From: Rosa chinensis
Taxonomy: Eukaryota > Streptophyta > Magnoliopsida > Rosales > Rosaceae
DNA length: 64,000 bases
NCBI RefSeq assembly: GCF_002994745.2
Contig: NC_037089.1
Location: 84,716,347-84,780,346 of the forward strand
Direction: 5' to 3'
Shown: piece by piece, positions 12,990-23,765 of the stretch
How positions within the stretch are numbered: position 1 is the first letter of the stretch
Layout: every line of letters starts with the position of its first letter
The notes under the pieces: model-generated
The model's input: only the letters and a program-made list of their open reading frames with translations
Told to the model about the DNA's origin: nothing
The model's database searches: none
Made by a program: the position numbers and the translations under genes

Positions 12990-13639
12990 TGATCTGCGGT
13001 GTGCTACCTCAGTGGCCGTCGCCGTCAACCTCGAGGAGCCTTAGAGAGAAAAGCTGAGGCCAATTATCATTGCTCCGGTCGAGGTCGTAGTCGGTGACGC
13101 TTTTAGATGACGTCGTAGGCTGACCGGGAATCATCATCGGCAGCAGCTCTAAAGAACGCTGATAGGAGGATGAGGAGCGGTAATAGGGCACGAGTTCCGG
13201 CGGCAGCTCCAGATTCGTCGTTTTGGTTTGATTCTGAGTTTGAGAAGGTGGGAATAAGGGAAGAGGGACTGAGTGGGCTCGAGAGCCAGATTGGGCTTGG
13301 TGAAAGTTATGGGATTGGTGTGCATGAAACGGGTGTAGAGATTAAGTTGGGCATGGGTGGCCCTCTGGGCCTAGAAGGATAAAATCATGATTTCGGTGGA
13401 GAATATGTCGATTAAGCTTGTGGTGGCGCCGACCATGGATGGATTTTTCTTAGGAATTAAAGATTAGGGTCTTGCGGGCTATGGCCGGTCTGTTTTTCCG
13501 GATGGAGGTGTCGGTGGCAATGCAATCATGCTTTCACAGAGTTGAGTGAGGAGATAACATATTAGCTAGATATAGTAAATGTTGCCAATAGTGAACAATG
13601 AACTCTGAGAATGGAATGAAATTTTGCCAGTAGTGATTG

Positions 13640-13895
13640 CATTATGATTTGGTTGGCAATAATAAGATTATTGGAAGACAATAATAAGATTACTGAGGGG
13701 CAATAATAAGATTATTTATTGGATAAACCTCTGAAAGCTTTCAAAATTCAAAACATCTTAAATTTTCACTAATTATTGATCCCAATAACAAGTTTATTGG
13801 GGGGCAATAATATGTTTATTTGGGGGGCAATAATAAGATTACTGGGGGGCAATAATATGATTACTGGGTATTATTGGGGAGGGCAATAAAATCTG
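13640..13895. repeat. GGGGCAATAATA tandem words
   Basis: Degenerate tandem copies of a unit near 20-25 bp containing GGGGCAATAATAAGATTA, inside the MULE-like element. The reverse complement recurs repeatedly at 19,755-20,160 in the related element, confirming that the two belong to one family. Confidence 0.8.
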
Positions 13896-15335
13896 ACGCC
13901 GAAATCCGGTCACCGGCCGCGGGAATCCGGTCATCGGTTGCAGGATTCCGGTCGCCAGAGTCCGCCACCTGAGTCCCCGGCCGGCAACTGGTCACCGGAG
14001 TCCGGCAACATCTCCAATGACTTCATTCACTAAGTGACAAAGAATGAGAGGGCAAAATTGTCCCAAAAATAAATAAAAAAGAATTAAAAAAAAATACTTA
14101 ATTGGATATTAGGAAAATAATTTCTTATTTGGGATAGTGTAGTCAGACCAATATCCCTAATACCCAAAATACTTAATTGGGTATTAGGGAAATAAGCCAT
14201 AGTGGTCAGAGTAAGACCTCTCTTGCTTGATAATTTGTATATATGCTCTGCTTTAAGTAGAAGCAGAGAAACCCATTAATAAGTTTGCCATTAAAATTTG
14301 AAGCCTATACAGACCTAGCCTCCACATCGTACATGTTTGATCTCTATAAGTCTCTAACTCTAGATCAACCCAGCATTCTCACCCATTACTTCAATATACC
14401 AAATTCACCACACTACCTTAAAATGCATCGAAGTTTCTCAAATGGGATCTACCCCAGCATACCTTATTCTTCCTCCCCAATTAATACTTACGATACTAGA
14501 ACTACTCCCTAAGTTGGTTGTATCTAAAAAACTGAAATTTTGATTTCATCTAGTAACAGTTCGTATTTTCAGTTCCTATTTTCAAGCAATCGAAGTACAT
14601 CTTCCATATTTCACATCCTGAATATACATTCCATTCAAACCTACTAACTCTACTTATTGCAATAAGATTATTATCTGGAGAAGATGATTGAGGCCTTGAG
14701 AGCTTCTCCTTCCCTTTCTTGTTCTCTGTGAAGAAGATGAAAGCGCTTAGCTCCTCAAACACATTACATATACTTCAATCACAACCCTCAAAACCCATCA
14801 CACATACCTCAAACACAACCCAGAAAACTCAGAACAAGTCTCATATGCCACACATCCATAGGAAGAAATACAAGCTAGCAGGCCAATCATATCAAATTTG
14901 ATAAACAAAAGCATAGGAAGAAATTGAAGATCGCCCAAATTGGAGATCGAAAAGAGAAACACAAGCCCAGAGTATAGAACAAACCTGGGAATCAGCGATT
15001 CAAGGAGTGAAATTCGCGAGAAATCAAGGTGGTCCAGTCACGTTGCTGTGGTTTTTGGAATTTCAAAGTTACGCCTAAAGAGGCGGAACAGAAAAGGGAT
15101 TCTGTTTAATGAAGATCCCTCCTAATATCCCTCTCTTAAAATCCCATGTCTTTCACGTCCCTCCTGTGTTTTTTTGCCAAACAAGGGATCGACTTGTGCT
15201 GAGGGATATTAGAATCCCAGCAAAAAGTCATCTCCCTCCATATAGTCCCTTATCCAAACACAGCGTTAGAGTGTTTGGGTAAGTGGGCAATTTTTAAGCT
15301 AAAATTAAGTAAATGATCATTTTCCCAATTTGAAA

Positions 15336-15581
15336 CTGTCGATGTCTTATTTATATACATCGTTTTTAAAATAGTTGTTTATTACATGCACCACACTTTA
15401 TTAATTGGCGTCGGTCACCGAATTATGCATCAGCTTCAATGATGCAACTGTTTGCTTCATAAAGTGGTAAAATGACTTAGATATAGAAGTCGGTTACTAT
15501 TAATGCCTAATCAGCATCCTAAACTAAATAGGTTTAGAATATTAATTCCTTCCAATATCTTAAAAATCACCGGATATTATT

Positions 15582-15612
<31 letters not shown>

Positions 15613-15751
15613 GAGTTAAAAGATACCATATACTTTTATCAATACATGGCTAATAACTAATAGGATTGAGAAATTGCCATAAGTTAGATGTTCAGAGATG
15701 GACAACATAAATTTGCTTCTTGTTAGGGACAATGAAAATGGTGGGATATAG
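15336..15751. other. Intergenic, nothing recognised
   Basis: AT-rich stretch with a short TA run and a T tract at about 15,583-15,612. No gene or clear repeat boundary was seen. Confidence 0.4.
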
Positions 15752-16031
15752 TGATGGAGAAATGGTATCGAACACATGCCTCCAATAATTACTCAACAGA
15801 CACCAGAAATAAGGAGTAGCAAACTCGTAGAGTATGGCAAATCCATACCGCAAATAAACTGATATTATTCATAAACTATAAGCTGTCTGACAACGATTAC
15901 AATACCCATATTTATAGGGTTCACAATTCTTGGATAATAAGTAGATTTAAACTAAATTGGAAAGAGAATTAAAAATAAATCCCAAATTAGATGCAAAAAA
16001 GATGCCCTAAAATTGTCTAGACAATAATGAT

Positions 16032-18176
16032 TGATAGGAGCATTTTAATGTGATATTTTAATAGTTAATTCCTCACATTTTGCTTAGTTAATTCCTTAAC
16101 GAATCGATTTTTAACTCAATTTCTATTTTCTTAGGTACATTGGAGTTAATGATGGTGAAATGAGCATTATGTCCACACTTACCTACAAATGGTGGAGAAA
16201 AATGGAAATGTACTAAAATGTCAATTTTACACATTTTCCTACTCCGGCTAGGAGAAACCAAGCCAAGCAAAGAAGAAAGAGCGGCCGCCTGACCAAATGA
16301 ACTTCAAATGAGCTGAAACCTTCCAGATCCATTCTAGACACTCAAAGGATCATTTCTTATGAAGAGTGCAAGAGAAAAATATGAGTGGAAGGCCTTCAAA
16401 CAATCAGCCCAATTTTCTACAGAAGCAAAACCGGAAAACTGGACCTGTAAGAGGTCCAGCAGCATTTTCGGCCCAACCACATGGAATAAAGCTCTGAAAA
16501 TTTGTCAAGATGATCTACACTCATAGTGGAACATTTTGAATGAAGAAGTCCAAGGCTCATTCTGAAGTCTTGTTGGAGAAATAATTGAAGGAATAAAGGG
16601 GCAAAAACTGACCTAAAAACAGCTCAATATCCACATGTTCATGTTTCCTACCCACATGAAGAAAGCTAGATGCTTTTCTCTTTTTCCTTTGATATATTTT
16701 TCTTCTACAATCTCTTTAATAGATCATCATCACTTCCATGTTGCTGCACCTTCATGCTTTGCTTTCATTTCATCATTTCTCTATCTTTTCCATATTTTAC
16801 AAGTGAACTTAGATCCACTTTTATTATTTTTTCTTCCTCTCATCATTTCACTCTTCTTTTTTCTTCCCTATTTAAACACCTTCTCCTCTCACTCTCAATT
16901 ACCATTCCTTCATCCATCTCATCTTCTTTGTCTCTCCATTTCCTTTCCATTTTCCTTTTCCATTCTCTAGTTCTTAGTTTTGCATTTTCAAGTAAAGAGA
17001 AGAAGAAGAAGCCGTGAGGACATAGCCTCCATCGTCCACCTTGAAGACTTGCTTCCAAGATTCAAGATTCCAACATTCAAGCTCTTCATCTCCATCTCCC
17101 CTCACGGTGTAATTCATTCTTTTTCCTTGTAATGATCTTTTGTTTTCCTTGTTTGAATTCATATGAACTTGTTTCTAGTTAACAAATAATGTTAAGGGCA
17201 AAGTTTAAAGCCCGTTTATATGTTTTGAGATAAAGTTGTGATTTCTATATGTTGATTTTTATGTTGCTTATGTGGGTTTGTTTAATTAAATTTGCATGAT
17301 AGAAAACTTTTGTATTTTAATCTTATGTGGTTGCAAACACTTAGGGTTTTGATATAATTGGTGCTAGGTTTAAGAACATGAAATCGACTTTTCGTTTTGT
17401 GTAAACTTGAATCAAAGTAGTAAAGGTTTTGTGCAAAGACCGAATTTAATTAAAGAGGATTGCAATTAGGTGGACTTTTCCATACTAAGTTGTACACTTG
17501 AGTTGATAGCCTTTCTCTATGTCTAATGCGTTGAACATGTCATGATTGACTAGCTTTCTAGGGCTTGATTGCATGTTTGATAGGATTAATCTAGGTGCTT
17601 TCGCTTAGGTTAATTAGCATTGAAAAGTAAAATATGGGAAATCATTTGCTTTCGAATGTTTCACATGATCAACTCCTCTCTCATGACATTTAAAATCAAC
17701 TATAGGAATTGTAATTGGATTTCTTACATATGGATGTGGTTTTGATCTTTGTTCCTTGCGATCCACCCTTGTATATATGTTTTTACATTTTCTTTATTTT
17801 ATTTATCTTAATTTTCAATTCTATAATTCTTAAACCCCCCTCCCTTTTTATTTTGTTACTTGTATATATTTCTATTCTTTATTTTATTTTTGTAAATAAT
17901 ACTTTATTATTTTAATTCTTTATTTGTTTATACAATTGTATATATTTTTATTCTTTATTTTATTTTTGTAAATAATACTTTATTATTTTAATTCTTTATT
18001 TGTTTATACAATTGTATATATTTATATTCTTTATTTTATTTTTGTAAATAATACTTTTCTTTATTTGATTCACAATTACAAGTGTACCCTCAATCCCCGG
18101 AATAGAACGATCCCTATTTGCTTATACTACTAACGACATTTCAGGGTTAAATTATGCGCTTGCTCAAAGCGCATCA
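16032..18176 (+). mobile_element. Solo LTR, 2.1 kb, nested
   Basis: Starts TGATAGGAGCATTTTAATG and ends GCGCATCA, with a perfect 5-bp target duplication ATGAT at 16,027-16,031 and 18,177-18,181. Removing it rejoins the 3' LTR of the host retroelement exactly in register with the host's other LTR. A TATA-like CCTATTTAAACACC near 16,868 fits a plus orientation. There is no internal retroelement sequence, so this is the product of LTR-LTR recombination. Open frames inside it (for example at 16,635-17,017) are low-complexity T/C-rich artefacts. Confidence 0.92.
17865..18062. repeat. AT-rich tandem repeat in solo LTR
   Basis: About three copies of an approximately 80-bp unit containing TATTCTTTATTTTATTTTTG, TAAATAATACTTT and TTTGTTTATACAATTG, near the 3' end of the solo LTR. 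Confidence 0.85.
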
Positions 18177-19172
18177 ATGATCGACAATTACATATCTATA
18201 ATTAAATATCAAATGCATCATTTGATATTGCCACATATGCTCCTGCATCATACTCCCCTGGTTGGAAAGAACTCGCCCTCGAATTCGAGTCATTGATTGA
18301 AGAAATCCTGACAAAGTCTTCCATTGATTCAGATCTTTTGTTGAACCTTTAACTTGCAATTGAATCCTTCCTTTCCAAACAAATAGATATTTGGAATAAA
18401 TGATTAACCTTGACCCCATAAATTTTCTCTCCGACATTAACTTCGCAATCCCAAAATTTTTCTCACCATTTTTTATCCGAGTGACAAGATTAACTAATTC
18501 TTTGGGAATATGCATAATGACTGCATTAACTCCAACAAAATCAACAAATTTATACTCAATATCTTTCCCCAATATTGACTTGATTGCAGCTTTATTGTCG
18601 TCTTCATCATCACAATTTCTAGGAACAAATTCATTTTTCCTTTGGTCCTCCACACCACCATCACAAACTTCATAACCTTCATAACAATCATACTTCGGTG
18701 GTACATCAAAACTCATGAATTTTTTTTTTTCTTTTTCTAAAAATACTTCCTCAACAAATGGAAAATTAAAGATAGTAGACTTACAACCGGAATAGTTGAA
18801 AGTACTATGTCCCTCTTCATTTGACTCAAACAACGGAGCACATTTATGAATTGGGCTAACGCATATCTCCCGGTCAGAACCGTCATCATCTTGGTAGAAA
18901 GTTTCGATGCGATCAACATGTTGATGACAGGTGGTAACATCTCTCTCCCTGTCGGAACTCTTACGACTCCGTCGTCGAGCTTCGATGCTATCAATACGTA
19001 CCGCAAGTTGCTGAAGCATCCTTTTGATTTCAGCCATGTCGTTGTTGATGTCACGATCCTCCATTCGAAAACCTCCCCTTCTTCGCCCGACCTGAGACAT
19101 GGAATCCACCAAGCTCTTGCCAAAGCTCTGATACCAATTGATAGGGAAATTGTATCGAACACAGGCCTCCAA
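18174..19172 (-). pseudogene. Gag/polyprotein-end remnant of LTR element
   Basis: A 332-codon open frame, mostly between the two short LTRs. Near its start is a gag-like segment, MAEIKRMLQQLAVRIDSIEA, followed by RRRSR, common at the beginning of plant Ty3-type gag frames. Near its end, the minus-strand DNA at about 18,204-18,292 encodes DSNSRASSFQPGEYDAGAYV, then AISNDAFDI and a stop, in another frame. This resembles the usual C-terminus of Ty3-type polyproteins. The open frame reads that DNA out of frame, so it joins two ends of a former polyprotein across a very large deletion. It is not a host gene. The opposite-strand frame at 18,846-19,175 is a shadow. Confidence 0.7.
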
Positions 19173-20299
19173 TAATCACTCAACAGACACCAGAAATAAG
19201 GAGTAGCAAACTCGTAGAGTATGGTAAATCCATGATGCAAATAAACTGATATTATTCATAAACTATAAGTTGTCTGACAACGATTACAATACCCATTTTT
19301 ATAGGATTCACAATTCTTAAATAATAAGTAGATTTAAACTAAATTGGAAAGAGAATTAAAAGTAAATCTCAAATTAGATGCAAAAAATGCCTTAAAATTG
19401 TCTAGACAATAATTATCGACGATTACAGATCCCTAATTAAGGGAAATGCTCATTTACCCAATTTTAGCTTAAAATTTGCCCACTTGCTCCACTAACAGTT
19501 TTTTAACCCTATTTACCAAAAACACTCTAAGGGATTATTTCCCCTTTACCCAATTAATTCTTTTTTTTATTCTTTTTATTTATTTTTTGGGACTTTTTTG
19601 TCCTCTCCTTCTTTCTCACTTAGAGGGAGAAGTCATCCTCCACCTTGCCGGACTTCACCATGAAGCATAGGTGACCAATGGCCAGCCGCCGACTCCAGTG
19701 ACCGGAATCCAGAATCTGGCTACCGGACTGGTGTCAGGATTCCGGTGTCTGAATTTATTGCCCCCCCAGTAATGTTATTATTGCCCCCCAATACTCATAT
19801 TATTGCCTCCCCAAAATCATATTGTTGCCTCCAATAATCATATTATTTCCGTCCAGTGAATTACATAAACTCTCAAAACCAAAATGAATGCACTACAGAC
19901 ACAATTGATCATATTATTGCCCCCCAGTAATCATATTATTGCCCCCCAATACGCATATTACTGCCTCCTAATAATCATATTATTGCCTCCAATAATCATA
20001 TTATTTTCGTCCAGTGAATTGTATAAACTCCCAAAAGCAAAATGAATACACTACAGACACAATTGATCATATTATTACCTCCTAGTAATCATATTATTGC
20101 TCCCCAATACGCATATTATTACCTCCTAATAATCATATTATTGCCCTCAAGTGAACCAAAATGAATACACTAAAAACACAATTGATCAATTTATATGTTC
20201 AATTGTACACGTTAACTTTTTTTTCCTTCACCATTCTCGGAGTTCACACTATAAAAAAAATAAATAAATAAATTGATCTGGGCACCCAGAAATTGCTTT

Positions 20300-20630
20300 G
20301 GGCACCAGATCAGAATGACTGGGGATGAAGAAACTCGATATCAGACCGGCAGATCTTGAAGCTTTGGGCCAACAAGCTCATCTCCCGCGGCTTCTTCCTC
20401 CACCGCCGACCTCAACCTCAACCACCTTAAGTCTTCGTCACCGTCGGGTTCCCCAAGGAAGACCTGGCCAAGATTCGGATTGAGAAACAGATCCGAGTTG
20501 GCCCAAAATCCGCCGGAAAGGTTTCGTCACCGTCATCGACTCACTGGGCGACGACTTCTGCAGCGAAGTCTTCACCGCCTTGGATCGGATTCTTGTGCTC
20601 CGACGCTCCAACAAGGAGGAGGAGGAGGAG

Positions 20631-20633
<3 letters not shown>
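20300..20633 (+). pseudogene. Captured coding-like fragment, unidentified
   Basis: GC-rich segment within an AT-rich MULE-like element. One plus frame reads GFVTVIDSLGDDFCSEVFTA then LDRILVLRRSNKEEE. Another reads VFVTVGFPKEDLAKIRIEKQ slightly upstream, implying a frameshift between them. This looks like transduplicated host coding sequence, but I cannot name the source gene. The minus-strand serine/leucine-rich frame across the GA run is an artefact. Confidence 0.4.

Positions 20634-20720
<87 letters not shown>
20634..20720. repeat. (GA)n microsatellite
   Basis: Uninterrupted run of about 43 GA dinucleotides inside the MULE-like element. It probably varies in length between individuals. Confidence 0.97.
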
Positions 20721-20722
<2 letters not shown>

Positions 20723-20873
20723 TGATAGGAGGAGAGAGAGAATTTTGTAGTTTAATAATTTGATTGGGGGTAAAAATGTCACTTGCGTTAAAATTGGGTA
20801 AATGGGGTCAAAAAAACTCTTAGTGGAGCAAGTGGGCAATTTTTAGGTTAAAATTGGATAAGTGGTCACAGCC

Positions 20874-21337
20874 CCAATTAAATATTGCCACATATGCTCC
20901 TGCAAATGAAGTCAAGAAAACCGAAAAGATCATGCTTGATCGTAAGAAATTAGAAGGTCATGCTCACATATGCTTTAGTTGGTAACAAAACAGCAAATTT
21001 ATGTGATACAGGCATATGTCTTTGGGCTCTTAAATACCCTTGAATTCATTACAAGAAATTTTTTTTTTCTTTTGTTGAAAAAGAAAAGCATATTCCAAGA
21101 AAATGATCTGGACTCTGATCATGAAAATTAACATTTTTGATGTAACAGTCATTCCTGTCAGGTTGGAATTGCGTAACCATTTCCGGTGAACAAGAACCAT
21201 AAATGGTCCATATCGTTTCTGATTTATTCTAGGTTCCTTCAATTGCAGAGACTCGAGAATTAATTCCTAACGACCAGGAATTCCTTACCCGCGACCTCAT
21301 TATTACATAGACAATGAAAACCATTAATAACGACTGA
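20874..21337. other. Intergenic; UGT 3' flank
   Basis: No gene. Bases 20,882-20,904 are identical to 18,225-18,247, which lies in the polyprotein-end remnant of the deleted LTR element. The MULE-like element therefore seems to sit beside a scrap of similar retroelement DNA. The part next to the UDP-glycosyltransferase stop is its probable 3' untranslated region. Confidence 0.5.
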
Positions 21338-22765
21338 CTAGTTTTCTTTACTGCATACCTCATCAATGAGCAACCCCAACGTCCGCCACGAGGACCCGCC
21401 CTCCTCCACAGCCTTCCTCGCCACCTCACCAACCTCCTTCACCTTCTTCCTCACCACCTCCCCCTCCTCCCCCTCCATCAACTTCTTCACCATCTTCTCA
21501 AGCCTCTCCGCCTTCACAAACCCCCTAACCGACCCGTCGCACGTCTCTACTCTCAAACCAACCTTTATCTCCTCCACCACCATCCTCGCATTCAGCGGCT
21601 GCTCCGCCATCATCGGCCACGCCAGAATCGGCATTCCGGCGCAAATGGCCTCCATCGCCGAGTTCCACCCGCAATGACTCAAAAAACCCTCCACGCTCTC
21701 GTGGTTGAGTATCTCCGTCTGGTCAACCCACTCGCTGACCACCATCCCTCTCCCTCTCACCCTCTCCTCGAACTCCGAGTCCCACCAAGTATAGCTCTCT
21801 TTCTTCCTTATCACCCACAGAAAGTTGACGTCCGACTTCTCCAACGCATTTGCTATCTCTTGAAGCTGCTCCGATGAGATCACCGCTTGAGTTCCAAATG
21901 CCACGTACAAAACACGGCTCCCTTCAACCTTCTTCTTGTCTAGCCATTCAATCCAGACAGGCTTGTCATCTTGGAGTACTGATTTAGGTTTCAGCTGGCA
22001 GAGTGGTCCCACATTCCATGACTTGGGCGAAGACTCGGTGTTCCAGCAGTCGACGAAGACTGGTTCGAGCTCATAGAAGCTGTTTGTGACAACGGCGAAG
22101 CTGTTAACGACGGCTCCCACGACGTTCATGAGAAACTCCGAGCCTTCAGGACTATGGTTTCTGAAAGAAGAACCGAAGTCCTCTTTGGTAATTTTGATCC
22201 AAGGAAACCGAGTCAGCGTGATTAACTCGTTATCGGACTCCGGGCCGTGGAGGAGGCCATTCTGGGCTACGAATCTGGTCACGGAGCCGGCGTAGTTGTT
22301 GAAGCCGTAGAAGGCGAGCCTCGGGAAGCCGAACTTGGTGGCAGAGTCTAGCGTCCACCAGAGGAAGGAGTCGGAAACCATGAAGCTGACACGTGGAAGA
22401 GAGCCTAGAGCTTTCTCGAAGTCAGCTTGCATGTGTCTTGTGGCGAGCGCGAAGGGGTAGAAGAGGCGTTCGTCGACGGAGGAGAGCTTGTCGGTGCTCT
22501 CGACGCCGGCGGGGATTTCGGGGTGGATGTTTTGAGGGAAAGGGATGTCTACGACGGAGGCGGCGGTGGTGCCGTAGAGGAATTGGTCGATGAAGGGGCG
22601 GTTGGCCGGGGTGGTGAAGACGGTTACGTTGAGGCCGCGGGAGAGGAGGAGGCGGGAGAGGTGGAGGAGTGGGATGGTGTGTCCTTTGGACATGAAAGGG
22701 AACAGAACAACATGGCGGCGTTGCGGTGGCTCTGATGGAATATTGGTAGGGGAATATGAACCCAT
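21338..22765 (-). CDS. UDP-glycosyltransferase (family 1, UGT90-like)
   Basis: Single-exon, 475-residue enzyme that would move a sugar, most likely glucose from UDP-glucose, onto a small lipophilic acceptor in the cytosol. The PSPG donor-binding box is complete at residues 346-389 (WVDQTEILNHESVEGFLSHC onward) and ends E388-Q389, the Gln usually associated with glucose preference. His29 in the N-terminal FPFMSKGHTIP segment is the expected catalytic base, and Asp132 (VSDSFLWW) the expected activating acidic residue. Length is normal for the family. There is no signal peptide or membrane span, as expected for plant UGTs. Overall sequence recalls the UGT90A group, but acceptor and subgroup cannot be settled here. 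A TATA-like element lies about 40 bp upstream. The gene stands alone among transposons. Antisense frames across it are shadows. Confidence 0.95.
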   Translation of the reverse strand: MGSYSPTNIPSEPPQRRHVVLFPFMSKGHTIPLLHLSRLLLSRGLNVTVFTTPANRPFIDQFLYGTTAASVVDIPFPQNIHPEIPAGVESTDKLSSVDERLFYPFALATRHMQADFEKALGSLPRVSFMVSDSFLWWTLDSATKFGFPRLAFYGFNNYAGSVTRFVAQNGLLHGPESDNELITLTRFPWIKITKEDFGSSFRNHSPEGSEFLMNVVGAVVNSFAVVTNSFYELEPVFVDCWNTESSPKSWNVGPLCQLKPKSVLQDDKPVWIEWLDKKKVEGSRVLYVAFGTQAVISSEQLQEIANALEKSDVNFLWVIRKKESYTWWDSEFEERVRGRGMVVSEWVDQTEILNHESVEGFLSHCGWNSAMEAICAGMPILAWPMMAEQPLNARMVVEEIKVGLRVETCDGSVRGFVKAERLEKMVKKLMEGEEGEVVRKKVKEVGEVARKAVEEGGSSWRTLGLLIDEVCSKEN

Positions 22766-22802
22766 CCTTTTTCTTCACTCAGTCTGTGGTATGGCATTGA
22801 CT

Positions 22803-22813
22803 ACATATATATT
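22803..22813 (-). promoter_or_regulatory. TATA-like element of the UGT gene
   Basis: Reads TAATATATATG on the minus strand, about 40 bases before the ATG at 22,765. If used, the 5' leader would be very short. Confidence 0.45.
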
Positions 22814-23765
22814 AACGAGGATTGGACATAGTCCATATGTCTGTGTGCGTGGTTTGAAAAGGCTAGCTAGCTGTACAGACGTAGAAGCATCCAGCTGGGA
22901 TTTGGATTAGAAATAAATTCAGGATACTGATGCCGTGTAGAAGTTTTGTATGTGCTAGCTGTTACTGTCGATGACCTTGTAAAGCGGGTGCCAGTTACTG
23001 TACTGGTCGACGTTTCATTCCATGCGAGACTAGACGTTTCATGTTTTATTCGGTACAAAGAAAAAGAGAACACGAGTACACCGAGGACTTACCTAGAACA
23101 ACCTAGACTATAAAAAAAGAAGTACAGGAGCAGACAAAGGATCGGAAGAGAATGGTTCTAAACTTAGCTATATGAAAAATGTGGCGTATATTTGCTATTT
23201 TGTTTCCCTCCAACCATGATTAATGTTGAACTGATGAAAGAATTTTGAGATGAGCTTGATGTCTCGAACAAAAACCTTGATCGGACTGTAATTTTTTCCT
23301 TCACACTGTCAATCAGAATTTTTGAATCCTCTTCGACTTAAGCTTTTGCCTAACCATGAGTAGCAATTTTTTTTTTTTTTGTATATCATTTCAACAGTTT
23401 TATAGAACAGTTGAAAACAATTCGAATAAAGTCAGAAGAAGAAAAATGTTTATAAAATATCAAACTCATGCTTTATTTAATGAAAATTCTTCTATGCATT
23501 AATGAGGTGGAGATTTTGATATCGAAAATCGAGAACTTAGAGCATATCAAAGCGCACTGTGTTTGTTGCTTGGTTCGGCCTCCTTAAACACCAACCATAA
23601 TTCTAGATAAGGGCGATCTAGCCATATATCATTGAATCTATGTCAGTTCCAATGGGAAATTTTTGCCAATTTCCGTTGTAAATCCCAACGATGTCATTGT
23701 TTGAAATTGGCTAGTGAAACCGAAGTCGCCTTGTCTGGCCAAAACACATCTAATATTATCAACAT
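22814..23765. other. Intergenic upstream of UGT
   Basis: No gene or clear repeat was seen. This is the likely upstream regulatory region of the glycosyltransferase. A plain T tract lies near 23,368. Confidence 0.4.

Larger units (their letters stand above)
12700..15326. mobile_element. MULE-like TIR element with captured sequence
   Basis: A perfect 9-bp direct repeat, AATTTGAAA, flanks the element at 12,691-12,699 and 15,327-15,335. The ends are inverted repeats starting GGG and containing (T)TTAGCTTAAAAATTG. The terminal block is repeated in tandem just inside the left end (12,706-12,940). No transposase was seen, so it is non-autonomous. GC-rich coding-like DNA lies at 13,000-13,400 and 13,880-14,010, unlike the AT-rich surroundings, suggesting captured host sequence (Pack-MULE-like). 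The 14,080-15,280 part contains other, unresolved repeat sequence. A relative lies inverted at 19,441-20,873. Confidence 0.75.
15752..19427 (-). mobile_element. Deleted Ty3-type LTR retroelement
   Basis: Two direct repeats of about 290 bp are its LTRs: 19,139-19,427 (5' LTR on the minus strand) and 15,752-16,031 plus 18,182-18,192 (3' LTR, split by a nested solo LTR). Two bases inside the 5' LTR, on the minus strand, is TGGTATCAGAGC (plus 19,125-19,136), the usual plant primer-binding site complementary to initiator-Met tRNA. Only about 950 bp of interior remains, holding the start of a gag-like frame and the very end of a polyprotein. No protease, reverse transcriptase or integrase is left. 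I found no convincing 5-bp target duplication at the outer ends. Confidence 0.85.
19441..20873. mobile_element. MULE-like TIR element, relative of 12,700-15,326
   Basis: Inverted ends: left GGGAAATGCTCATTTACCC; right, reverse-complemented, GGGGCTGTGACCACTTATCC. Both continue into AATTTTA.C.TAAAA and a conserved CCACTTGCTCCACTAA block. Flanks CCTAATTAA and CCAATTAAA suggest a target duplication differing by one indel. Inside lie GGGGCAATAATA words, a long (GA)n run and GC-rich coding-like DNA at about 20,300-20,630. No transposase was seen. The order of internal blocks is the reverse of the 12,700 element, so the two sit in opposite orientation. Confidence 0.7.

Noticed and set aside
16635..17017. 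Two overlapping Ser/Phe/Leu-rich open frames of 111 and 115 codons
   Set aside because: They lie wholly inside the nested solo LTR in a T/C-rich tract. Composition explains the open frames.
18846..19175. 109-codon plus-strand open frame
   Set aside because: It is antisense to the gag-like remnant and runs into the LTR and primer site. It has no protein resemblance of its own.
20438..20839. 133-codon minus-strand frame with long Ser-Leu run
   Set aside because: The run is the (GA)n microsatellite translated. The rest is antisense to the captured coding-like fragment.
22422..22910. Several Arg/Pro/Gly-rich open frames over the UGT 5' end
   Set aside because: They are shadow frames of the GC-rich UDP-glycosyltransferase coding sequence.
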